A stretch of DNA of 64,000 bases from contig JAUIFF010000001.1 of the NCBI GenBank assembly GCA_030429545.1, positions 593,599-657,598 on the forward strand, read 5' to 3'. Within the stretch, counting starts at the first letter, position 1. Each line of letters begins with the position of its first letter. Both the position numbers and the translations under genes were made by a program. Of the stretch, positions 25,913-33,259 are shown in pieces. The DNA is from Polyangia bacterium (lineage in GTDB: Bacteria; Myxococcota_A; Polyangia; Nannocystales; Nannocystaceae). The notes beneath the pieces are model-generated. The model saw nothing but the letters and a program-made list of their open reading frames with translations, was not told where the DNA came from and did no database searches.

Positions 25913-28162
25913 TTACACGTTGTTGATGTACTCGATCGCCAGCTCGCAGTAGGGGTTGATTTGCAGGGCCCGCTCAAACGACTCGCGGGCACTATCGTGG
26001 ATCCCGAGGCCGAGGTAAATCGCCCCGCGATAGGCGTGCACCAAGTCGAGTTCGGCGTCGAGTTGCTCGGCGTAGTCGAGCTGCTCGAGCGACTCCTGGG
26101 CAGTGGTCTCGTCGCCACCGTTGTTGCGAAACCTGGCAAACGCGGCCATTGCCCGCAGCTCAGCGACATCGAGGCCGAGGTCAAAGGCTTCGGCAAAACG
26201 GTCGAGGGCGGTCGCGTAGTCTGAAGCTTTCATGGCCGCTTCCCCCTCGTGAAACCGCATCGCCGCGGCGATATGGTCGTCGTCGAGCTCGCCGGCATCG
26301 AGCTCGATGTTGTCAAAGTCCTCGTCGCCAAGATCGATATCGTCGTCGGCGATCAGTTCGGCATCTTCCAACAGCAGGTCGTCGTCGAGTTCAACCGCAG
26401 GCTCCTCGAGTTCCTCGGCATCTGCAGCGAGTTCGTCGAGGTCGACAGCGTCGAGGTCGATATCGTCGGGGTCAAAGTCAGCGAGGTCGGCATCGATATC
26501 GCCGAGGTCGCCAACGTCGAGGTCTGCAAGGTCGGCATCGATATCCCCGAGGTCTTCAGCGATGTCTTCTAAGTCGGCTGCGATGTCGCCGAGGTCAGCA
26601 GCGTCGAGGTCGGCAGCGTCGAGGTCACCGAGGTCCGTGGCATCGAGGTCAGCGGCATCGAGGTCCGTGGCATCGAGGTCACCGAGGTCCGTGGCATCGA
26701 GGTCGCCGAGGTCCGTGGCATCGAGGTCGCCGAGGTCCGTGGCATCGAGGTCGCCGAGCTCTGGGAGATCGTCGCCGAGTTCGGGCAGGTCGCCGTCTGC
26801 GAGTTCGGCCTGTTCGCGCAAACCTTCAAGGGTGACGTCCGGGTCGAGGGTGGTGAGGGCCTCGCCGTCGAGGACCTCGTCGTCCCCCGGGGTTTCGAGG
26901 ACGGCCGAAAGTTCGTCGAGCTCGTCGTCGTCGGCGAGTTCTTGAATCGACGAAACCTCTTCGATCAGATCGTCGTCGACGAGCTCGATATCCTCGCTGG
27001 CGAACACCTCGTCGACGATCGTGTGCTCCTGGCTGTCGGAGCCGTCGGCGAGGTCGAGGTCGTCATCGTCGTCGTCGACCAGCGTGCCGAGCGGGGAGGG
27101 GCTGGCCGGGCGCTTGGTAGCGGTTGCAGTCGCACTGGCCAGGGAAACACTTGCCTGTGCAAGTTCCTGAGCATCGAGCACCGCACTGTCCTCGTCGGCC
27201 GAGGCGGCGACGTCGGCAAACATCTCCTCATCTTCGCTGCGAAGGGTCGGCAACCCGGTGTTGGAGGTCGCCGCTGGAAGCTCACCCGGAAGCGGGGTGT
27301 CCTCAAATTCCGAAATCGGTTCGAGTTGCTCGTAGTCAGGGGCGAGGGCCGTGTCGTCGGGGTTTTTGAGGACGATCGTCGGGGGCTTGGCCCGCGGCAT
27401 CGAGGTTCGCTTGAAGGCCGAAAACTCGATCGCGCCCGTCACTTGAAGCGCGTACAGCAGGGTCGAAATCCGCGGAACAGGGGGGTCGACCTTGTCGCCG
27501 TTGAGAATATCTTCGGTGGTACGGCTACCGTCTAAACAGGTGAGAAAGTAGGCCTCTTCGGGCAGCAGCCCGAGCTCGTCGGGGTTGACCTTGGTCCGCG
27601 ACTTGCGGGGGAATTTCTTGAGATTGTCGGACAGCATCGACCGGGCGCGTTCGTCGGTGAAGCGCTCCTGAATCGCGCGGGTGACCAGCAGGCTGACCGA
27701 CCCTTCGAGCTGGCCTTCTTCCTCCTGCTCCGACGCACCTTCTTTGAACTGAAACCGGCCCTGTTGCCACGAAAAGATTTCAAACAACTTGGTCTCGAGT
27801 TGGGCCCGAAGTCCGTACTCGAGGTTGCCACGGGACAAAATGCCACGTTCGACAAGCAGCTCGCCCTGGCGCTTACCGGTGCGACGCAACGCTTCTAACG
27901 TGTCGTTGCACTGTTTTTGCGTGATGATTCCCTGTTCGGCGAGGACCTGACCAAGGCATTCCTCGGCGAGGTTGGAGCGCACAAACTTCGGGCAGCCATC
28001 GCGAAATACAACGATTTTTTTGGTCTCACCCGAGAGCAGGTAGAGGCTGCCGCTGGTCTTACTCGACGCGATGTCGAAGACCAGCTGGGGAAACGCAACC
28101 CGCTTGAGGGAGCCCTTGCGCGGGAAAGATGCTTGCTTGGATCGGGTCACAGGCGTGGGCAT
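25913..28162 (-). CDS. DUF4388 (PATAN-like) protein with acidic octad repeats and C-terminal TPR
   Basis: 749 residues; ATG 28162 has GGAG nine bases upstream. The N-terminal DUF4388-type region (FPQLVFDIASSKTSGSLYLLSGETKKIVVFRDG) is followed by a module with LGQVLAEQGIITQKQCNDTLE and KLFEIFSWQQGRFQFKEG, common in myxobacterial signalling proteins. The middle is extremely acidic and repetitive (octads LGDLDATD, about residues 464-532). The end is a TPR block (AMKASDYATALDRFAEAFDLGLD; YRGAIYLGLGIHDSARESFERALQINP). There is no enzyme motif; it is probably an adaptor. It diverges from the GlmU-type gene and ends at its own terminator. Confidence 0.8.
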   Translation of the reverse strand: MPTPVTRSKQASFPRKGSLKRVAFPQLVFDIASSKTSGSLYLLSGETKKIVVFRDGCPKFVRSNLAEECLGQVLAEQGIITQKQCNDTLEALRRTGKRQGELLVERGILSRGNLEYGLRAQLETKLFEIFSWQQGRFQFKEGASEQEEEGQLEGSVSLLVTRAIQERFTDERARSMLSDNLKKFPRKSRTKVNPDELGLLPEEAYFLTCLDGSRTTEDILNGDKVDPPVPRISTLLYALQVTGAIEFSAFKRTSMPRAKPPTIVLKNPDDTALAPDYEQLEPISEFEDTPLPGELPAATSNTGLPTLRSEDEEMFADVAASADEDSAVLDAQELAQASVSLASATATATKRPASPSPLGTLVDDDDDDLDLADGSDSQEHTIVDEVFASEDIELVDDDLIEEVSSIQELADDDELDELSAVLETPGDDEVLDGEALTTLDPDVTLEGLREQAELADGDLPELGDDLPELGDLDATDLGDLDATDLGDLDATDLGDLDATDLDAADLDATDLGDLDAADLDAADLGDIAADLEDIAEDLGDIDADLADLDVGDLGDIDADLADFDPDDIDLDAVDLDELAADAEELEEPAVELDDDLLLEDAELIADDDIDLGDEDFDNIELDAGELDDDHIAAAMRFHEGEAAMKASDYATALDRFAEAFDLGLDVAELRAMAAFARFRNNGGDETTAQESLEQLDYAEQLDAELDLVHAYRGAIYLGLGIHDSARESFERALQINPYCELAIEYINNV
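26565..26770. repeat. 24-bp tandem repeats encoding acidic octads
   Basis: Units of about 24 bases (plus-strand core GAGGTCCGTGGCATCGAGGTC) repeat with small variations and some 15-base half units. They encode LGDLDATD / LDAAD runs. Long spurious reading frames on the plus strand across 26.1-26.9 kb are a by-product of this repetition. Copy number is likely to vary between strains. Confidence 0.85.
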
Positions 28163-28364
28163 GGGGCCAGCTCCGGGAGAATAACCCGGCCGGGTTGGGA
28201 CCGGAGCAGTGAAACACGGTATATGAGTAAGTGGCACATGTGGGGCGTGCGTATCACCACGATCGTGCCTTGCAGCTAGCTCGCGCGGAATGTCTCACGA
28301 TTCGCGCTTTCATCGCACGATTGCTCGGACCGCGTTCCCGGACAAATCCAGATAAGGTGCGGCC

Positions 28365-29105
28365 ATGAACTCAGATCCACCTGCAGGCGTTGTGTTGGCG
28401 GCCGGAAAGGGCACGCGGATGGCATCCGAGTTGCCAAAGGTCCTGCACAAACTCGGCGAGCTTCCGCTGGTTGCCTACCCGATAGCCGCGGCGAAGAAGG
28501 CGGGGGTCGAGCGCATTGTGGTGGTGATTGGCTACCGTGCCGAAGAGGTCCAGGCCGCTGTCGAAGCCCTCGCAAAACGACCCGCGTCGACTTCGTTTGC
28601 GCTTCAGGCCCAACAAAATGGCACGGGTCATGCAGTGTTGATGGCCTTGCCCGCACTTGCGGAGCACCACGGGCCGGTCCTGATTCTCAGCGGCGATGTC
28701 CCGCTCATCCGCGCGCAGACTCTCAAGCAGCTGGTGGCGAGTTGTCGCGCGGCGACTTCTGGGTTGGCGATGGCGAGTTTCCAACCGCAAGACCCTGCGC
28801 AATACGGCCGGATCGTACGCACGCCAGAGGGTGTTGTCTCAGGGATTGTCGAGTTTCGCGACGCGACGCCGCAACAGCGCCAAATCGCGGAGTGCAACGC
28901 CGGGGTTTATTGCGTCGATGCCCAATTACTGCGCGACCACCTGCCGAACCTGGGCTCTGACAACGCCCAGGGGGAGATCTACTTGACGGACCTGGTAGCG
29001 ATCGCGGCCCGTCGTGGCGAGGTGGAGACCCTCGATGTCGACCCGATCGAAGTTGCGGGCGTCAATACCAAACAACAATTGGCCCAACTCGCGCGTCGTC
29101 TTTGA
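28365..29105 (+). CDS. GlmU-type nucleotidyltransferase, single domain
   Basis: 246 residues. It matches the uridyltransferase domain of GlmU (UTP + GlcNAc-1-P to UDP-GlcNAc): LAAGKGTRMASELPKV (11-26), QAQQNGTGHAVLMAL, LSGDVPLI, AQYGRIVR, EFRDATPQQRQIAECNAGVY, NAQGEIYLTDLV and VAGVNTKQQLAQL. It ends where the left-handed beta-helix acetyltransferase domain of GlmU (about 456 residues in E. coli) would begin, and the following DNA encodes an unrelated protein. So either acetylation is done elsewhere, or this is a second, specialised enzyme. It probably shares a transcript with the Omp85 operon. Confidence 0.87.
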   Translation: MNSDPPAGVVLAAGKGTRMASELPKVLHKLGELPLVAYPIAAAKKAGVERIVVVIGYRAEEVQAAVEALAKRPASTSFALQAQQNGTGHAVLMALPALAEHHGPVLILSGDVPLIRAQTLKQLVASCRAATSGLAMASFQPQDPAQYGRIVRTPEGVVSGIVEFRDATPQQRQIAECNAGVYCVDAQLLRDHLPNLGSDNAQGEIYLTDLVAIAARRGEVETLDVDPIEVAGVNTKQQLAQLARRL

Positions 29106-29146
29106 CGTCGGTTCACGCGGCCAACCAGCGGAGTAAACTCGGCCCG

Positions 29147-30679
29147 ATGTCGCAGCCCGTCGACCGCTTTGCCAGGCCCGTGCGTCGGTGCCAGTGGGTA
29201 ATTGCCTGTGTCGCCGGCTTGACCTGCGCCGATGCTTGGGCGAGTCCGGTCGGACCGCAGCCTGCCGAAGTTGTCGATGCGCCGGCCGAGGATCCTGCAC
29301 CGCAAGCTCAGGCGCCAGCGAGCCGGAGCCTGTTGATTGCCCGGATCCGCGTTGTCGGCAACGACCGGGTGCCGGACACCGAGGTTTTGGCTGCGCTCGC
29401 GCGCGAGGAGCTGACCGAAGGGGCAGCCATGTTGTGGCCCGAGGATCCGCGGGTGCGAAGGGCCCGCGAGCGGCTGCTGGCCAGTGGCAACTACACCAGT
29501 GTGCTGCTGCGGCTCGAACCAATTCGCGGGACCGACGACCGCGCTATTTTGGTGGTCGAGCTCGCCGAAGTCAGTTCGCTGACCGTCACAGATCTGTACT
29601 TGGGGACATCTAAGATGACGCCCTTCCACGGGGGGGTGCAGGTCCGTGAGCGCAACTTTGTGGGCAAGTCGCTGCACATCGGTGGCGGGTTTATTTGGGG
29701 GACGCATCCGGCCACGTTAGCTCCGGGACGCCGACAGCAGGCGGGGCGGTTGTTCATCGAAGCCCCGCGGATCCCTGATACCGCGTTTGGCCTCGGAGGC
29801 ACAATCTACGTATTTTCCGCGGCCGAGGCCTATCGCGTTTCAGGCCTGCGTTCCGATCCGTCGCCCGACCATTTTCGGACCTTTGACTATTCAAGGATCG
29901 GCGGCATTTTGGGGATGACCTTTCCCCTGCGATCCGACCTCGAGCTGGCGGCGGATTATCGGTTTGAGCGGGTCAATGCGCTGCTGCCAGAGGTTGCCAA
30001 CTACGTCGATCCGGAGGGTCAATCGACCGCGGTCGACCTCGATATCCGCGACGGCGTGCACCGCCTGACCTCGGTGAGTTTTGGGCTCGAATGGGACGGT
30101 CGGCAGCAGGCCGCAGCCGCGGGCAAGGGTGGGCGGTTTGTCCTCGACATCCAGTTTTCGTCACCACTGGTCGGCAGCGAGTACGAGTATATGAAACTCA
30201 TCGCCGGCGGTGCATATACATTTCGCCTGCCGTGGCGCCACTGGATCACGCCGAGTGTGTTGGCCGGGCAGATCGCCGGGGCAGCCCCGCGATTTGAGCT
30301 GTTTTACGCCGGCGACCTCAGCGACTGGACCCCCGGCCGCGAAATGGGGCTGCTGTACTCCACACGCAATCCGGTGGATGTGTTTGGCACGGGGATCAAC
30401 ACCCGCACATTTGGCAGCACGTTCGCCCGCTTTGACCTCGAATATGTCTGGCCTCTGTTTGCAGGTACACGTATTCCGGGGATCAACGGCGGGCACCTGT
30501 TTTTGTCGTCGGGTGTGTATACAATTTATGGTGGGGCCGATGAGCGGGCAATGTGGCGGGCCATGGGCCAACGCCCGGCACCGCTCGGGTTTAACGCCAA
30601 CTTTGGCCTGCGGCTCGAGACCGTGGTCGGCACGCTCGACTTCTCGGTGGGCAACATTTTACGGAGGACGCCAATTTGA
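29147..30679 (+). CDS. Omp85-family outer membrane protein with one POTRA domain
   Basis: 510 residues from ATG 29147 (a TTG at 29102 overlapping the previous stop is an alternative). The signal peptide is WVIACVAGLTCADAWA. A single POTRA-like domain (about 60-135: LLIARIRVVGNDRVPDTEVLAAL, LLASGNYTSVLLRLE) precedes a 16-strand-type beta barrel with FVGKSLHIGGGFIWG and a terminal aromatic-rich strand. One POTRA rather than BamA's five points to a TamA/FhaC/PlpD-like or myxobacteria-specific member. The last bases overlap the next gene (TTGA). Motif copies at 30210 and 30459. Confidence 0.82.
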   Translation: MSQPVDRFARPVRRCQWVIACVAGLTCADAWASPVGPQPAEVVDAPAEDPAPQAQAPASRSLLIARIRVVGNDRVPDTEVLAALAREELTEGAAMLWPEDPRVRRARERLLASGNYTSVLLRLEPIRGTDDRAILVVELAEVSSLTVTDLYLGTSKMTPFHGGVQVRERNFVGKSLHIGGGFIWGTHPATLAPGRRQQAGRLFIEAPRIPDTAFGLGGTIYVFSAAEAYRVSGLRSDPSPDHFRTFDYSRIGGILGMTFPLRSDLELAADYRFERVNALLPEVANYVDPEGQSTAVDLDIRDGVHRLTSVSFGLEWDGRQQAAAAGKGGRFVLDIQFSSPLVGSEYEYMKLIAGGAYTFRLPWRHWITPSVLAGQIAGAAPRFELFYAGDLSDWTPGREMGLLYSTRNPVDVFGTGINTRTFGSTFARFDLEYVWPLFAGTRIPGINGGHLFLSSGVYTIYGGADERAMWRAMGQRPAPLGFNANFGLRLETVVGTLDFSVGNILRRTPI

Positions 30680-31317
30680 GGCGCCGCGACCTGTTGTTGC
30701 TGTCGGCCTCGTTGCCGCTGATGACCGGTGTCGGCGGCCGTGAGCTGTTGCGTCTGCGGCGCGCGAGGTTTGAGGAGATTGGCGACTCGGTCCTGCTCTC
30801 GGTTTCGCTGCCCGAGCTGTTGCCCGCCCGCGAACGCGACGCGATGGCCTCGATCGAATCTGGCTTTGCGACCACCTTATCGTTTGAGATCAAGCTCTAC
30901 CGCACCGGCTCAACCCAGGTGTTGGCGCGCCACCTGCGGGTGGTCAAGATCCAGTGGAACCCGTGGAAGGAGCGGTATTCCGTCCAAATACAAGATCCTG
31001 GGCTTGGCCCGGCGACCCGCTATTTTCGCGAGCGTAGCCAGGCGATCGAAAAGGCCGTATCGATCGACAGGTTTCGCATCGCCCTCGCGGCACACCTCGA
31101 CCGTGGCCGGCGGGCGACCTACTTCGTGACCGTCGTCGGCCAGCGCAACCCCCTTGACGAGCCGGTTGCCGAGGCCGAGACCACCAACGGGCGTGGCCAA
31201 GGGCGAGACCTGTCTGCCTTTAGTCGCTGGATCGGCATCTTCATCAAGTCCGCACCGAAAGCCGAAAAGACGTTCGCGGTGCGCAGTTCTCCAGCCTTTT
31301 ACCTTGTGGCAAAATGA
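30676..31317 (+). CDS. DUF4390 family protein
   Basis: 213 residues from a TTG start with GGAGG upstream, overlapping the Omp85 stop. A Tat-like or Sec signal (RRRDLLLLSASLPLMTGVGG) suggests export. The body is beta-rich (DSVLLSVSLPELLPARERDAMASIESGFATTLSFEIKLYR, EKAVSIDRFRIALAAHL, FFIKSAP-like end GIFIKSAPKAEKTFAVRSSPAFYL). This pattern is that of DUF4390 proteins, which commonly sit directly upstream of NtrY-type kinases. It is coupled to the next gene by an ATGA overlap. Confidence 0.82.
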   Translation: MRRRDLLLLSASLPLMTGVGGRELLRLRRARFEEIGDSVLLSVSLPELLPARERDAMASIESGFATTLSFEIKLYRTGSTQVLARHLRVVKIQWNPWKERYSVQIQDPGLGPATRYFRERSQAIEKAVSIDRFRIALAAHLDRGRRATYFVTVVGQRNPLDEPVAEAETTNGRGQGRDLSAFSRWIGIFIKSAPKAEKTFAVRSSPAFYLVAK

Positions 31318-32912
31318 CGCCGAGCAGCAAAAAACGCTTCGAGTTGCCGCGGGTGCCCTGGTGGGGGCGTCTAGAGTCGCGTGTGATTACGGCGCTGGTG
31401 GTGTTGGGGGTGTTGTGCGTGGGGGCTTCGGGCTATGTCGTGACCATGACGGTGCGCTACTTCGACGGCATCGTCGACGATGCAATGGCCACCAATGTTC
31501 GCGCGGTTGATTTGGCTGCACCGTTTTACGACGAGTTTGTCCGCGCCCGTAAACAGACCTATCGCAGCCGGGTGTCGGCCATGGCCCGTGAACTCGAGCT
31601 ACTGGCGGCACGCCGGGCAGGGGATACCCGCCAAACACTCCTCGAAGAGCTATTTAACCGTGAGCGCGACCTGGTCGAGATTCGCCTCAGCAGTGCCGCG
31701 GGCAACGACCTCGTCTATGAACGAAAAGACAGCTTTCCCGAGGACGATGGCGCCTGGATCTGGGTGCCCGGTGGCCAAACCGAGTTGTTGCTCGCCGACA
31801 AAACCGGAACCGAGGCGACCGCCACGTTGCAGGCGGTGTTTGCCCTCGACCCCGGGATGGACCGCCGCTACCAGTCGCTTGGCAGGCTCAAACGCGAAGC
31901 CGCGTTGGTGACCGTGGGCGGCGACCGGGTTGACCGCGACGAGCTCGGGGCTGCGGTTGTGCGGGCCATCGGCGTTGCCAGTGCACTGGTGTTGATGGTT
32001 GCATTTATCGCCGGGTTTATTCTTGCACGTGCAACTACTCGCAAGGTCAGCGACCTCAGTGTGGTGATGCGCAAGGTCGCCTCGGGGGATTTTGGCGCCC
32101 GGGTTGGCAACCTCGGCAACGACGAACTCGGCCAGCTCGGGGCCGCCTTCAACCGCATGCTCGACGAATTGGAGGCCGCGCGGAAGAAGCTCAGCTACCT
32201 CCAGCGTGTCGGTGCGTGGCAGGAAATGGCCCGCAGGATCGCACACGAGATCAAAAACCCGCTCACACCAATCCAGTTGGCCGTTCAGCAGTTGCGCGAG
32301 AAAGATCCCAAACATGACCCTGCGTTCAGCCGTATGCTCGCAACCTCGGTCGAGATAGTGGAAGATGAAGTTGCCGCCCTCCGGCGAATGGTGACCTCGT
32401 TCTCGCGCTTCGCCAAGGTGCCCGAGGCCCAGCTGCAGCCGGTCACGGTCGAGCGGATCTTCGCCGAGTTCGACCGCGCCTATGGCCACCTCACCGAACG
32501 CGAGTCGGACAAGTTAGAGGTTGTTGTGCCACCGCCCGAGGTCGCCGTCATGGGCGACCGGCAATTGCTCAAGCAGTGTCTCGTCAACCTTGTGGAGAAC
32601 GCGGTGCTTTCGGCCCGCGAGGCCAAAACCGCTGAGGTCTGCGTTCGAGTAAGGACCGCTGTCGTGGCCGACCGGGTGGAGATTTGGGTGGAAGACAACG
32701 GCCCTGGAATTGCTCCTGAGCGGCGAGAACGGGTGTTTGAGCCCTACGAGTCGACCCGCAAACAGGGCTCGGGGCTCGGCCTGGCCATCACCAAAAAGAT
32801 CGTGCTCGACCACGCCGGCGAGGTTCGGGTGGACCAAAGTGAGCTCGGGGGGGCTGCGCTTGTGCTGGCACTTCCGCTGATCACACCGTCGGCCGTGGTC
32901 GAAGATGCCTGA
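31314..32912 (+). CDS. NtrY-like sensor histidine kinase
   Basis: 532 residues, in an ATGA overlap with the DUF4390 gene. Membrane helices near 24-47 and 219-241 enclose a periplasmic sensor. A HAMP domain follows (RKVSDLSVVMRKVASGDFGARV). The phospho-acceptor is H311 (ARRIAHEIKNPLTPIQL, the NtrY form). The ATPase domain has N box LVENAVLSA, G1 DNGPGIAPE and G2 GSGLGLAITKK. All catalytic motifs are intact. No response regulator follows, so its partner (an NtrX-like regulator is expected) is encoded elsewhere. The operon order implies it senses something linked to outer membrane assembly. Confidence 0.92.
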   Translation: MTPSSKKRFELPRVPWWGRLESRVITALVVLGVLCVGASGYVVTMTVRYFDGIVDDAMATNVRAVDLAAPFYDEFVRARKQTYRSRVSAMARELELLAARRAGDTRQTLLEELFNRERDLVEIRLSSAAGNDLVYERKDSFPEDDGAWIWVPGGQTELLLADKTGTEATATLQAVFALDPGMDRRYQSLGRLKREAALVTVGGDRVDRDELGAAVVRAIGVASALVLMVAFIAGFILARATTRKVSDLSVVMRKVASGDFGARVGNLGNDELGQLGAAFNRMLDELEAARKKLSYLQRVGAWQEMARRIAHEIKNPLTPIQLAVQQLREKDPKHDPAFSRMLATSVEIVEDEVAALRRMVTSFSRFAKVPEAQLQPVTVERIFAEFDRAYGHLTERESDKLEVVVPPPEVAVMGDRQLLKQCLVNLVENAVLSAREAKTAEVCVRVRTAVVADRVEIWVEDNGPGIAPERRERVFEPYESTRKQGSGLGLAITKKIVLDHAGEVRVDQSELGGAALVLALPLITPSAVVEDA

Positions 32913-32913
32913 T

Positions 32914-32939
32914 AATTTCGCGCGGTAAATCGCGAAATT
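32914..32939 (+). terminator. hairpin after the NtrY-like gene
   Basis: AATTTCGCG (32914-32922) and CGCGAAATT (32931-32939) form a perfect nine-base inverted repeat with an eight-base loop, directly after the stop codon. The T content is in the arm rather than a tail, so it could also be an operator for the next gene. About 320 bases then follow up to the vWA gene without another clear feature except a GC-rich palindromic patch near 33057-33070. Confidence 0.6.
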
Positions 32940-33259
32940 CGCAACGAATCACCCGCTTGCTCCAACGTCCGAAGGCCGCCGAGAGATGTTCCGGCAGAAG
33001 TTGGGACTGTAGGGGCAAGGAATTGGTCGAGCTTTTGTGCAATGTCGCTTTTCCGGGGGGCCGGCCGGCCGCGAACAACTGGCGAGAAACTGGCAAAAAG
33101 AGTTGTCAGTCCGGTGTAAGCAAGCGGGCTCCAATGGCGTTTTGTTGTCACTGGATCGCCTACCGAACACCGATAGTGAGGGTCTAAATGCGGTTGCGTG
33201 TCGATAGCGCCTGTGCGAACGTTCTGGTTGGCCCGTGTGGCAAACACGGTTCGATTGGC

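Noticed and set aside
26149-26945. Long open frames on the plus strand across the DUF4388-TPR gene
   Set aside because: They are opposite-strand shadows of the 24-base repeats; they give Arg/Ser-rich nonsense, lack Shine-Dalgarno signals and would lie wholly inside a well-supported gene.
32023-32034. TTGCACGTGCAA as a parS (ParB) site
   Set aside because: It shares only the central CACGTG with the parS consensus, lies inside a histidine kinase gene and is one of many copies of the dispersed palindrome.
33057-33070. GC-rich palindromic patch before the vWA gene as a terminator
   Set aside because: GGCCGGCCGGCC can fold but has no T-run and lies well after the better hairpin at 32914-32939.
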